A stretch of 64,000 nt of DNA from Poriferisodalis sp022821985 (GCF_965219595.1 NZ_OZ244781.1:2356001-2420000); one strand, 5' to 3'; counted from the first letter of the stretch, positions 7,188-15,392 are shown. The notes: generated by a model from the sequence alone, not told the origin. Made by a program: numbers and translations.

Positions 7188-8267
7188 GTGAGAATCGGAA
7201 TCATCTCGCCGTACAGCCTGACCAGCGCCGGCGGCGTTCAGGTACAGGTGCTGGGCCTAGCCCGTGCGCTGGCTGCGAACGGCCACGACACCAGGGTGCT
7301 GGCGCCCTGCGATGGTGCTCCGCCTCAGACCGGCGTCACGCCGCTCGGTGCAAGCATCCCGACGTTCGCGAATGGGTCGGTCGCCCCGATAGCACCCGAT
7401 TTCGCATGCACGCTGCGAACGGTACGGGCGCTGCGCGACGAGGAGTTCGACGTTCTGCACCTGCACGAGCCGCTGTGCCCTGGGCCGACGCAGACGGCGC
7501 TATTCCTGCGCTCTGCGCCCATCGTGGGGACTTGGCACGCAGCGGGGGGCAGCCTCGCCTATCTCGTGCCGGGAACGCGGTGGCTGGCGTCACGGATCGA
7601 CGTTCGAGCCGCAGTCTCGGCTGACGCCGCCGAGATGGCTCGCAACGGTGTCGGCGGCGACTACGAGCTTGTCTTCAACGGCGTCGAACTCGACCACTTC
7701 GACGATGCGGTGCCCAAGCGCGTCGAAGCACCCACTATCGCCTACATCGGCCGTCACGAGCCGCGCAAGGGCCTCGCCGTGCTGCTTGAGGCAATGTCAC
7801 GGCTACCCGAGGGCGTCCGGCTGTGGGTGATGTCGCGGGGCCCACAGACCGAGGAGCTGCAACGTAGGCATCAGCGCGACACGCGCATCGAATGGCTGGG
7901 ACGGGTCAGCGAGGCGGAGAAGTTGGCGCGCATCAAAGGCGCCGACGTGCTGTGCGTGCCGTCGCTGCATGGCGAGAGCTTCGGCGTAGTGCTGCTGGAG
8001 GCGATGGCGGCGCGCACGCCGGTGGTCGCGAGCGACCTGCCCGGTTATCGCAATGTCGTCAGCATCGGCGACGAAGCCGTGCTCGTTCCCCCCGGCGACC
8101 CGAAGGCGCTCGCGGAGGCACTCATCGGTGTGCTCACGCGTCTCGATCGATCTGCCGATCTGGTGGCGGCGGGCCGTCAGCGAGCCGAGCAGTTCTCGAT
8201 GGCCCGCCTGGCAGACCTCTACGCCGATATGTACGAGCGCGCCATCGCCCAACGCGCTGCCGCCTAA
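7188..8267 (+). CDS. pimA: Phosphatidylinositol alpha-mannosyltransferase PimA
   Basis: GT4-family, GT-B fold glycosyltransferase that adds the first mannose from GDP-mannose to phosphatidylinositol at the cytoplasmic face. 359 aa from GTG 7188, with a GAGG ribosome site upstream. Seen: SPYSLTSAGGVQVQVLGLARAL near the N-terminus (acceptor loop), DVLHLHEPLCPG, the VFNGVELDHF hinge, IAYIGRHEPRKGLAVLLEA, and the donor-site block VPSLHGESFGVVLLEAMAARTPVVASDLPGY with the E-x7-E motif. The last 29 codons recur as a diverged fragment at 13374-13460, so the present 3' end may have been acquired together with the island that follows. Confidence 0.9.
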   Translation: MRIGIISPYSLTSAGGVQVQVLGLARALAANGHDTRVLAPCDGAPPQTGVTPLGASIPTFANGSVAPIAPDFACTLRTVRALRDEEFDVLHLHEPLCPGPTQTALFLRSAPIVGTWHAAGGSLAYLVPGTRWLASRIDVRAAVSADAAEMARNGVGGDYELVFNGVELDHFDDAVPKRVEAPTIAYIGRHEPRKGLAVLLEAMSRLPEGVRLWVMSRGPQTEELQRRHQRDTRIEWLGRVSEAEKLARIKGADVLCVPSLHGESFGVVLLEAMAARTPVVASDLPGYRNVVSIGDEAVLVPPGDPKALAEALIGVLTRLDRSADLVAAGRQRAEQFSMARLADLYADMYERAIAQRAAA

Positions 8268-8268
8268 T

Positions 8269-8299
8269 GGTGCCGCTGGCCGTGCTTGCACACGGCACC
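8269..8299 (+). terminator. Inverted repeat after pimA
   Basis: GGTGCCG (8269-8275) and CGGCACC (8293-8299) form a 7-bp stem starting 1 nt after the pimA stop. The loop is 17 nt and no T-run follows, so termination is uncertain. Confidence 0.3.
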
Positions 8300-8427
8300 G
8301 CGTCCGGTTGGACTACGTGTCGCGGTGGCTGGCTGTGCCGCCCAAGGATGAATCGGTTGCGCAGGGGCGGTGATCGGCGGGTGGCTACCCTCAGCACTCG
8401 CATGCTTGGTAACCGTGTCGCCGAACG

Positions 8428-9699
8428 ATGACTACAACCGTCGGTTCATCACCGCTGCCCTATCGGGAGCCCGGACACGAACAGCTTCCACATGTCGTGC
8501 GTTTCTCGGGCGGCCGAAGCTCAGCGATGTTGGTGCTCAAGCTTGCGCAGGGCGGCGTCCTCCAACATGGCCGCGGTGACTTGGTGCTATTTGCGAACAC
8601 GACAGCAGAGCATCCAGGCACATACGAGTTCGCTCGAAGTGTGTGCGAGGAGATCGAGGGCCGATTCGGGGTGCCCTGCCTGTGGTACGAGGGGTGTGCT
8701 GTCGAGGTGGCGACACGATCTGGCTACACCCGCTCGCGAACCTTCCGATTGGTTCGCCGGGAGCCGGCCCATGACCGAGATGATCCACGCTGGCCCGGTT
8801 ACCGGTCGCGGGGGGAAGCATTCGAAGAGATGGTGTCGTGGACAAGGCTGCCGTCGAGGTGGCGACGCATGTGTACCACGGAGCTAAAGGTTCGGCCAGG
8901 CCATGATCTGGTTGCTGAGTGGCTGTACGGCGGACCGGGACCGGCACGCCAGGGCCATCACAGGGATGCATCCTTGGCCACGGCCGCCGTCGTCGCGGAT
9001 CGCTACCGGGGAGTGTTGGACCGTGACGAGCGCGAGGCGCGTCTCCAAGTGGCCTGCGCCGAACCGTGGGCGCGCCCACCGCAGGAGTGGCAGGACTTCA
9101 CTTCGGTGAATTTGAATCGCCCGGTAGGCGGACCTCGGGGTTGGGCTGACATCTGGGGTCGCTTCGGAGATGCACAGCGATTCGTATCGGTACTTGGCTT
9201 GCGAGCGGACGAGCCGGAGCGAGTGCGGACCGCGATGTGGCGGTCGCTCATGGCCGAGGGTGCCATGGGTACGCGATGCCGCGACCGGATTCAGCCCGCT
9301 GGGGAACTGGTGTATTGCCCCTTGAGCGACGACGGCATTGGCGAGGACGACGTAAGGACCTATTGGTCGGGTCGGCCCTATGACTTGGACATTCCGGACG
9401 GCGCTGGCAATTGCGTCTACTGCTTCCTGAAGGGCCCAGCAGCGCTCGCGCGGTTGGCCGCTCAGATGGACGGTCAGGATGACGATGTCAAGGGCACTCC
9501 TGTGGACATTCGCTGGTGGTCGCGTCTTGAGGATGCATACGGTCGTCCGTCGACGAATCAGGAGGGCCGTATCGGCATGTTTCACGACACCGATTACGAG
9601 ACGATCTTGCGACGCGCGACGAGCCGCGACCTCGTGAGCGTGAACGGCTGCGCGGCGGATGGCGTTGACCTCCGCGTGCCGTGCTCGTGTACGGACTAG
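8428..9699 (+). CDS. PP-loop ATPase of the PAPS-reductase/DndC-like family (island gene 1)
   Basis: 423 aa. Residues 23-36 hold the PP-loop VVRFSGGRSSAMLV (SGGxSS), followed by VLFANTTAEHPGTYEFARSV, as in 3'-phosphoadenylylsulfate reductases and the DndC/SspD sulfur-modification ATPases. A CTTELK segment at about residue 150 matches the RxCTxxLK of that family. A late GNCVYCFLKG (CxxC) and a terminal PCSC suggest a metal or Fe-S site. A function in sulfate assimilation is unlikely because no cys genes are nearby; it leads four short-spaced genes including a GHKL ATPase. The gene ends 17 nt before the next start. Known for the family: AMP-activating chemistry on DNA, tRNA or sulfate. The substrate here is unknown. 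Confidence 0.7.
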   Translation: MTTTVGSSPLPYREPGHEQLPHVVRFSGGRSSAMLVLKLAQGGVLQHGRGDLVLFANTTAEHPGTYEFARSVCEEIEGRFGVPCLWYEGCAVEVATRSGYTRSRTFRLVRREPAHDRDDPRWPGYRSRGEAFEEMVSWTRLPSRWRRMCTTELKVRPGHDLVAEWLYGGPGPARQGHHRDASLATAAVVADRYRGVLDRDEREARLQVACAEPWARPPQEWQDFTSVNLNRPVGGPRGWADIWGRFGDAQRFVSVLGLRADEPERVRTAMWRSLMAEGAMGTRCRDRIQPAGELVYCPLSDDGIGEDDVRTYWSGRPYDLDIPDGAGNCVYCFLKGPAALARLAAQMDGQDDDVKGTPVDIRWWSRLEDAYGRPSTNQEGRIGMFHDTDYETILRRATSRDLVSVNGCAADGVDLRVPCSCTD

Positions 9700-9716
9700 T
9701 CAGCAGGGAGGGTGCC

Positions 9717-11576
9717 GTGCGTGAGAGTGATGAACCGCGCCTCGTCTTTGTGGACCGTATGGCCGCTCCGGAGGGGTTTCGGTCCGGTGAGGGCACGGAC
9801 GACGAGATCGTCGTGCGCGAGCTCGTTCAGAATGCCCTTGACGCAGGGGCCGACACGGTCGACTTCTGCACCGTGCGCTTGCCTGTCGAGCAAATCCCCG
9901 ACATCGACGGCTACCGGACCGCGATCGATGCGATTCACCCGGACCTACGGCAGACCCCGGTAGCGAGAGCTGCTTTGGAGCGCATCGGTCGCTCGCTCAA
10001 GGCCGACTCAGTGACTTGCTTGCTGTGCATTGACAACGGTACCGGTCTCCGCCTCGGCGAGTATCAGCGGCTGCTTGCGGAGGCGATGTCGGCCAAGGTG
10101 GGCGAGGCGGCCGTCGGCAAGCTGGGATCCGTCGGCGTTGGACACCTGACAGCACTCGATGCATCAGACATGCGGTATGTGCTCTACGGGTCGCGCGGAC
10201 CTGACGGGCTGTTGTTCGGCGGGCAGGCCATGTTGGCGAGCCAGCGACAGGAGCGTGACGGAGAGGAAGTACACAAGGAGCGGCAAGGCTGCTTGACTGC
10301 AGCAGCGCATGTAGATGGCTTTCGTGGCTACAAGGCTCAGCCGGCCGACCCTGCGAGCACGCCGACGTGGATGAGAGTTCCGACTACGTCAGGAACGACG
10401 GTAGCGATCCTTGCCTACGACTCCCGAGACGAGGAGTCCCCCGGTCGAGACGGTGACGGCAATCTGGCAGCCGACCCACACATGGATCGCATCTTCAATG
10501 CCGTCGCGAAGCACTTCATGGTTGCACTCAAGCAGGGCAGATTGACCGTGACCTACAGCTCCGAGTTGAGGAGCAGGGTTTCGCTCGATGAGGATGAGGT
10601 CGGCAGGCGCTTGGAAGCGGACCGCGGGCGCTTGCGGGCAAGCGGTCGCAACTACGGTTCAGGCGCCCGAGCGTGGGCCGCGTGGGAGACGCTCACTGAA
10701 GACCGAACCTTGCCATGTGATGGGGGCTCGCTCTGGTACAGGCTGACACCCGGTAAGGACACCAAGGTCACGGTGTTTCGTAACGGGATGCGCATCACCG
10801 ACGATGCTCCGAGACTCAGAAGCCACGATTTTCGAGGCATCAAGGCCTTCAGCGCTGTGCTCGACGCAGGCGGCGAACTGGCTGCGGCGATCAAGGAGTG
10901 CGAGACTGATTCGCACCTCGAGATCAAGGTCTCGCAGGCCCCTGGCGAGTATGGCGCATTGACCCAGTCGGGCTTACAGGCTGTGCAGGACGCCCTCAAA
11001 CAAGCCGTGGGTGAGCTCGAGACCGACGAGTGGGTGCCTGACGTGTTGCGCATCTTCGACGCTGAAGGCATGCCGAGCAAGATCGAACCCGCACCGCCGC
11101 GGCGCCGGCCACCTCGACCCGAATCGCCGCAACCGCCGCTGCCCCAGCCGGAGCCTGAACCCGGGCCTGCACCACCGGGTCCGGGCCCAGGGCCAGGTCC
11201 CGGACCGGGCCCAGGTCCAAACCCCGGGCCTCGTCCCGTACGGCCGCAGTCGTGGCGACCCGGCAGTGTCGAAGGAGTACGGCGGTCTCTGATTCCCGTG
11301 AACGGGACAGATGCGGTCGTGGAATGGGACTTTACGGGTGAGAGTCGCCGGCCGTCCAACGTCGGCGTGTCGATCGTCGTGGGGTCCGGTTCACAACCTG
11401 CGGACCGAAGGCCGGCCCCTGACCGAGCACTGCTGATCCGGCCCGAAGGCGGCGCTGACGATGAATGGGCGGAGGAAGTGAAGGTGACCGCCGGCCAAGG
11501 GACCATCCGCGTTGAGGTGCAAGATGCGCCGCCGGGCTGGGAAGCCGTGACGGCGGTAGTGAGTAGGCGCGCGTGA
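9717..11576 (+). CDS. GHKL (Hsp90/MORC-type) ATPase with Gly-Pro tract (island gene 2)
   Basis: 619 aa. The Bergerat ATP site is complete: N-box VRELVQNALDAGADTV (residues 33-48), G1 box IDNGTG (105-110) and G2 box GKLGSVGVGHLTAL (134-147), the MORC/Hsp90-like arrangement rather than a histidine kinase; no phospho-acceptor domain is seen. Around residues 460-520 lies a Pro/Arg-rich then Gly-Pro repeat linker (PGPGPGPGP type), then a beta-rich C-terminal domain ending in VSRRA. GTG 9717 is chosen over an in-frame start at 9681 because AGGGAGG precedes it at proper spacing. Its TGA overlaps the next gene as GTGA, implying translational coupling. Likely a clamp- or switch-like motor of the island system; target unknown. 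Confidence 0.72.
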   Translation: MRESDEPRLVFVDRMAAPEGFRSGEGTDDEIVVRELVQNALDAGADTVDFCTVRLPVEQIPDIDGYRTAIDAIHPDLRQTPVARAALERIGRSLKADSVTCLLCIDNGTGLRLGEYQRLLAEAMSAKVGEAAVGKLGSVGVGHLTALDASDMRYVLYGSRGPDGLLFGGQAMLASQRQERDGEEVHKERQGCLTAAAHVDGFRGYKAQPADPASTPTWMRVPTTSGTTVAILAYDSRDEESPGRDGDGNLAADPHMDRIFNAVAKHFMVALKQGRLTVTYSSELRSRVSLDEDEVGRRLEADRGRLRASGRNYGSGARAWAAWETLTEDRTLPCDGGSLWYRLTPGKDTKVTVFRNGMRITDDAPRLRSHDFRGIKAFSAVLDAGGELAAAIKECETDSHLEIKVSQAPGEYGALTQSGLQAVQDALKQAVGELETDEWVPDVLRIFDAEGMPSKIEPAPPRRRPPRPESPQPPLPQPEPEPGPAPPGPGPGPGPGPGPGPNPGPRPVRPQSWRPGSVEGVRRSLIPVNGTDAVVEWDFTGESRRPSNVGVSIVVGSGSQPADRRPAPDRALLIRPEGGADDEWAEEVKVTAGQGTIRVEVQDAPPGWEAVTAVVSRRA

Positions 11577-12415
11577 GCATCGTGCCGGTCTGCGATGCCC
11601 GCGTCGATGCCCTCTCGCGCGACTGGCCCGAGGGTCACTATCGCTGCAATATGACGACTGTGCGTAGCGGGTATGCCATCACAGCGCATCACATCCTCGA
11701 GGGAGCGGATGAACTCAACGAGTTGGTCGTCAGCGGCGCAGCGCGCTTTGCCGTTGAGGTCGTCTCATCAGCCACATTCCGGAGCAGCTTGGTGTTGGCC
11801 CCTGAAGGCGCCGCGCAGCACACTCTCGACCTCGATGCCGCGACCTTTGCCAAGGATGGTGCCCAAGCTCGTCCCGGCCTCATCGCCGTCCGCGACTGCG
11901 CGCTGCCCGTTACTCACCTGAGCCCCGCTTGGCGAGAGCTCGGGCCCAGCGTTGAGGTCCAAGCCGGACAATGGCTTGCTCGGGGTCAACATGCGGAACT
12001 GACGTCTCCACAGATGAGTCTGCTCACGTTCGTTCCCGACCCAACCCTGCTACCACGCGAAATGCGCTGCCGCTATGCCCACCCGACCTACGAAATCGCC
12101 ATGCATCCCGACGACTTGGTTGAGTGTCAGGAAAACGAAGGTCAGCCCGCGGCCAAGACCGTCATGCTCGCCGCATGGGTTTCTGCACTGGCTGATGCGA
12201 ACCATCGAAGCGCGTTCGGCGGAAGCGTCGATGGCGAAGAGGACGCAAGCAGCGAGCAGAAGGAACTGATCGGCTATCAACTGGAGGCCAAGATCAAGGC
12301 CATAGATCCAGAGTGTCCGGCCCCAGGCGATGAAGGCTATGACCCCCTCCGTGCCGCCACGGTGCTCCTCGGTCAGGACTTGATCAAGTTCGCTATCGGG
12401 AGCGATGCGGCGTGA
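11573..12415 (+). CDS. Unknown protein, island gene 3
   Basis: 280 aa, GTG start overlapping the GHKL ATPase stop and itself overlapped by the next gene, so it is co-translated with both. No family recognised. The sequence has a soluble, beta-rich first two-thirds (YRCNMTTVRSGYAITAHHILEGADELNELVV..., then repeated hydrophobic strands) and a helical, acidic last third (EEDASSEQKELIGYQLEAKIKAIDPECP). No signal peptide or membrane span. The strict linkage to the PP-loop and GHKL genes suggests it is a structural or effector partner of that system, which is inference from context only. Confidence 0.6.
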   Translation: MSIVPVCDARVDALSRDWPEGHYRCNMTTVRSGYAITAHHILEGADELNELVVSGAARFAVEVVSSATFRSSLVLAPEGAAQHTLDLDAATFAKDGAQARPGLIAVRDCALPVTHLSPAWRELGPSVEVQAGQWLARGQHAELTSPQMSLLTFVPDPTLLPREMRCRYAHPTYEIAMHPDDLVECQENEGQPAAKTVMLAAWVSALADANHRSAFGGSVDGEEDASSEQKELIGYQLEAKIKAIDPECPAPGDEGYDPLRAATVLLGQDLIKFAIGSDAA

Positions 12416-12699
12416 ACGCGATTGGCAATGTGGTTCCTGAATCTGTGGAGCGGAAGTTCAGCGCGTGGCAGCAGTCGCTCGTAGAGCAGAAAAGGTCGAG
12501 TAATCCTGCGCCAGATCTGATCGCACGTCAGCAGGAGTTGGTCAACGCAGCTACTTCATCAGATCGATTGGCTGCGTTGCTTCAACAGAAGCTCGGTGCC
12601 GCGCCTGAACTCATCGACGCTGCACCGCCGCTGCAAGGTGTGACGGATGATGAGATGCTGACCACCAATTTCGAGTGGGAGCGCCACGTCGGACTGTAG
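12412..12699 (+). CDS. Small helical protein, island gene 4
   Basis: 95 aa from a GTG that overlaps the stop of gene 3 (GTGA). Predominantly helical and charged: SVERKFSAWQQSLVEQKRSS, then IARQQELVNAATSSDRLAALLQQKLGAAPELIDAAPP. The C-terminus ends NFEWERHVGL. No recognised family. Its size and tight coupling fit a small adaptor or regulatory subunit of the island system, but that is inference. Confidence 0.55.
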   Translation: MNAIGNVVPESVERKFSAWQQSLVEQKRSSNPAPDLIARQQELVNAATSSDRLAALLQQKLGAAPELIDAAPPLQGVTDDEMLTTNFEWERHVGL

Positions 12700-12852
12700 C
12701 TTGAGGCCGTCACGCCGCAGCAAGCCCTCTCAAGTCCGTGGTGGTACATATGTCACATCGCTTGGCTGAGGGCCGGCACTTTCCCGAACCCGCCTGACAC
12801 TGCATTCAACGCGCGAGTTAACCCCAGGGTTCTGTCGACCGATCCCGCCGCG

Positions 12853-13353
12853 ATGCCCAATTCCGCGTCAGAGACGCTCGATAAGGCCACGAGGAATCTG
12901 CTGCGTCGGCTTGGCGGCTTGCCGCACATTCGCCGCCTCTATCGGGTCGCCATCGATCCGCCGATCGCACGCGCCTATTGGAGGTGCCGCCTGGCTACAG
13001 ATGCTGTCGCAAATGCGCCAGCTGACGCCAATCTGACCGTTGAGGAGTGTCACCGGATTCTGCACCGCAGCTCATGGGACCGCTTCATGGAGCGTTCGCA
13101 AGGCACGTACAGTTCGTTGCTCGCTCCGCGCGCACTTGCGGCCGTATGCGCCGTAGCCGAGTTCAGCAGCCGAGGCGTGCGCGACGAGCACTTGCAGGCT
13201 ATCGCCCAACGATGTTTGCGGTCTCACCCTCAACTCATGGACTGGGCTGAGCTGACTCGTCCCGCCAGTACAGCGCCTTCTGAGGCGACGCCCTCCGGTG
13301 AGTCCGCGCCGTCCGCAAGCAACCGTCAGGCCCGGCGCCGACGCAGGCGCTGA
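12853..13353 (+). CDS. Unknown protein with basic C-terminus, island gene 5
   Basis: 166 aa, ATG start, 153 nt after gene 4, so possibly a separate transcript. An N-terminal helical part (TLDKATRNLLRRLGGLPHIRRLYRVAID), a central conserved-looking helical block (WDRFMERSQGTYSSLLAPRALAAVCAVAEFSSRGVRDEHLQAIAQRCL), then a Ser/Pro/Ala-rich tail ending in RQARRRRRR. The Arg-rich end suggests nucleic-acid contact. No family recognised. It ends 20 nt before the pimA-like fragment that closes the island. Confidence 0.5.
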   Translation: MPNSASETLDKATRNLLRRLGGLPHIRRLYRVAIDPPIARAYWRCRLATDAVANAPADANLTVEECHRILHRSSWDRFMERSQGTYSSLLAPRALAAVCAVAEFSSRGVRDEHLQAIAQRCLRSHPQLMDWAELTRPASTAPSEATPSGESAPSASNRQARRRRRR

Positions 13354-13373
13354 CGGGAGCAGTTCGACAAGCG

Positions 13374-13460
13374 GAGCAGTTCTCGATGGCCCACCTGGCG
13401 GGCATCCACGCGGACATGTACGAGCGTGCGATCGCGCTGCGCACTGCCGCCAAGGGCTGA
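13374..13460 (+). pseudogene. Fragment of a second pimA (C-terminal 29 codons with stop)
   Basis: The reading frame GAG CAG TTC ... TGA encodes EQFSMAHLAGIHADMYERAI..., matching the C-terminus of the intact pimA (EQFSMARLADLYADMYERAI...). The DNA is identical over GAGCAGTTCTCGATGGCC and then diverges mainly at third positions. It cannot be translated as a protein of its own. Just upstream, GGAGCAGTTC occurs twice (13356-13365 and 13373-13382), which looks like a recombination scar. Interpretation: the ancestral pimA 3' end left behind when the island arrived, or the reverse. Confidence 0.8.
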
Positions 13461-13545
13461 CCGCCAGTTGAAGCAGTGGCGCAGCGAGCCTGATTTGCGC
13501 CCAATGCCATGCGCCGGCGTGGGGCGGGGGAGCCGGGCCGGTTGA

Positions 13546-14361
13546 ATGCTGCGGGTGGACCCGCTGTTCGCCATCTATCGCAGTCGAGCCGACAAGCTGC
13601 TGGCGGAGTTCTGGGCCGTGCACCTGGTTGCGGCGACCATCGTCGGCGTGCCGGTGGCGCTGTTCACCGGGCTCGGCTGGTGGGCGCTGCCGATTGCGCT
13701 CGCTGCGACGTGCGTGCTCGCCGCCGGCGAACTGGCTGTGGGGGAGCGGCGCCTGCAACGAGCGCTCCTCGGAGCCGGCTCGGGGCCGAGCGATGCTGAC
13801 AGCCATCCTCGCCTGGAAAACGTTGTCGACGGCGTCTGCCTGCTCGTGGGCGTTCCGGTGCCGACGCTCGCTGTCGCGCCGAGCTCGGCTGCGAATGCGA
13901 CGGCATTTGGCCGGCGACCGGATCGCTCGACCCTCGTCGTCACGCAGGGACTGCTTGAAGCGCTCAATCGCATCGAGCTGGAGGCCGTCGTGGCGCGGCT
14001 GCTGACGCAGATTCGTGACGGGCGGGCTGCCTACCTGACCACCGCCGTCACCACGGTGGGGTTTCCGGCGCTGGTGTGGCCGGCCCTGTGGCCGCTGGTG
14101 CAGGCTCGCACCGAGCGCGAAGCCAGCACCGGCAGCGATTTCGACGACGACGCCGAAGCCGTGCGGCTGACCCGTTACCCGCCCGGTCTCGCCGATGCGC
14201 TCCAGACGATGTCGGCGGCCGGTGTGCGCACTGATGCACCGCGGGTGACCTGGCCGCTGTGGCTGGCCGATCCGAGGGCCGACGCAGCCGATGCTCCCGA
14301 CAGCCTGCCCGACTACCGGGCCGACCTCGAGACGCGGGTGGCGGTGCTGCGCGAATTCTGA
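13546..14361 (+). CDS. M48/HtpX-like membrane protein without the HExxH site
   Basis: 271 aa. Two hydrophobic spans (about residues 24-42 and 45-62) are followed by a domain lining up with HtpX-type M48 peptidases: HPRLENVVDGVCLLVGVPVPTLAV, NATAFGRRPDRSTLVVTQGLLEALNRIELEAVVA. Where the family has HELSHI this protein has ARLLTQI (residues 150-156), so both zinc histidines and the catalytic Glu are gone. It then runs through another hydrophobic stretch and ends in DYRADLETRVAVLREF. It should be proteolytically dead; a scaffolding or adaptor role is possible. It sits between the island boundary and pdxS, where other actinobacteria have small membrane genes of the PIM cluster. Confidence 0.65.
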   Translation: MLRVDPLFAIYRSRADKLLAEFWAVHLVAATIVGVPVALFTGLGWWALPIALAATCVLAAGELAVGERRLQRALLGAGSGPSDADSHPRLENVVDGVCLLVGVPVPTLAVAPSSAANATAFGRRPDRSTLVVTQGLLEALNRIELEAVVARLLTQIRDGRAAYLTTAVTTVGFPALVWPALWPLVQARTEREASTGSDFDDDAEAVRLTRYPPGLADALQTMSAAGVRTDAPRVTWPLWLADPRADAADAPDSLPDYRADLETRVAVLREF

Positions 14362-14403
14362 GCTCGGCGGGATAATCCCCGGGGCAGCACTGGGGCCGTT
14401 CCC

Positions 14404-14409
14404 TACACT
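14404..14409 (+). promoter_or_regulatory. -10 element (TACACT) for leaderless pdxS mRNA
   Basis: TACACT is followed by 6 nt (GAGCGC) and the pdxS ATG, so transcription would start on the initiation codon. There is no Shine-Dalgarno sequence in this gap. Confidence 0.5.
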
Positions 14410-14415
14410 GAGCGC

Positions 14416-15315
14416 ATGAATTCAGGTGACGGAGCGTCTCATCTGGTCGGAACGGTGCGGGTCAAGCGCGGGCTTGCCGACATGCTCCGGGGCGGCGTCA
14501 TCATGGATGTCGTTACGCCCGAGCAGGCCAAGATCGCGGAAGACGCCGGAGCGGTCGCCGTCATGGCGCTCGAACGCGTGCCGGCCGACATTCGCCGTGA
14601 CGGCGGTGTGGCCCGCATGAGCGACCCGGCGATGATCGAGGGCATCCAGGCGGCCGTGACGATCCCGGTCATGGCCAAGGCCCGGATCGGCCATTTCGGC
14701 GAGGCCCAGGTGCTCGAATCCCTCGATGTCGACTACATCGACGAGTCTGAGGTGCTGACACCCGCAGACGAGGCACATCACATCGACAAGTGGGCGTTCA
14801 CCGTCCCGTTCGTCTGTGGCGCCACCAACCTGGGCGAGGCGCTGCGGCGCATCTCCGAGGGTGCCTGCATGATTCGCTCCAAGGGCGAGGCCGGCACCGG
14901 CAACATCGTCGAGGCCGTCCGCCACCTGAGGGCCATCACAGGCGACATCCGCAAGATCACCCAGGCCGATGCCGCCGAGCTGTTCGATTGGGCGAAGCAG
15001 CTGCAGTCGCCGCTCGGCCTGGTGCAGGAGATTGCCGAGACCGGCCGCCTGCCGGTGCCCCTGTTCTGCGCCGGCGGCATTGCCACACCGGCCGATGCGT
15101 CGCTGGTGATGCAGCTCGGCGCCGAGGCAGTGTTCGTCGGCTCGGGCATCTTCAAGAGCGAAGACCCGGGGCCGAGGGCCGAGGCCATCGTCGAGGCCAC
15201 CACGCACTACCGCGATCCGTCGGTGGTGGCCAAGGTGAGCCGGGGTCTCGGCAGCGCCATGCCGGGCCTCGAGATGGAAGGTCTCGAGACCAAGCTCGCC
15301 GAACGCGGCTGGTAG
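14416..15315 (+). CDS. pdxS: Pyridoxal 5'-phosphate synthase, PdxS subunit
   Basis: Synthase subunit of the DXP-independent PLP pathway. It condenses ribose 5-phosphate, glyceraldehyde 3-phosphate and ammonia supplied by PdxT in a 12+12 complex. 299 aa, full length. Seen: VKRGLADMLRGGVIMDVVTPEQA, the Schiff-base lysine in IPVMAKARIGHF, the second lysine region MIRSKGEAGTGN, and the phosphate-binding CAGGIATPADA and GSGIFKSEDP. The ATG follows a TACACT -10 hexamer by 6 nt, suggesting a leaderless transcript. pdxT follows after a gap filled by repeat element B. Confidence 0.96.
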   Translation: MNSGDGASHLVGTVRVKRGLADMLRGGVIMDVVTPEQAKIAEDAGAVAVMALERVPADIRRDGGVARMSDPAMIEGIQAAVTIPVMAKARIGHFGEAQVLESLDVDYIDESEVLTPADEAHHIDKWAFTVPFVCGATNLGEALRRISEGACMIRSKGEAGTGNIVEAVRHLRAITGDIRKITQADAAELFDWAKQLQSPLGLVQEIAETGRLPVPLFCAGGIATPADASLVMQLGAEAVFVGSGIFKSEDPGPRAEAIVEATTHYRDPSVVAKVSRGLGSAMPGLEMEGLETKLAERGW

Positions 15316-15392
15316 GAGGCTGAGCCGAATGGCGAAGCCGTGGCCCGAGCGGCCCGTGAGCCCAATCGCATGGGAAATCGGGAACAAGAGCG
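15316..15392 (+). repeat. Dispersed intergenic element, copy B
   Basis: Starts directly after the pdxS stop and fills the gap to pdxT. Its first 38 nt and its terminal GAACAAGAGCG match element A (2955-3006), with a 26-nt longer middle. It may carry the pdxT upstream region or be a remnant of a shared sequence family. Confidence 0.5.

Noticed and set aside
13374..13460. pimA-like fragment as a short gene
   Set aside because: Only the last 29 codons are present, without a start codon or ribosome site; treated as a remnant.
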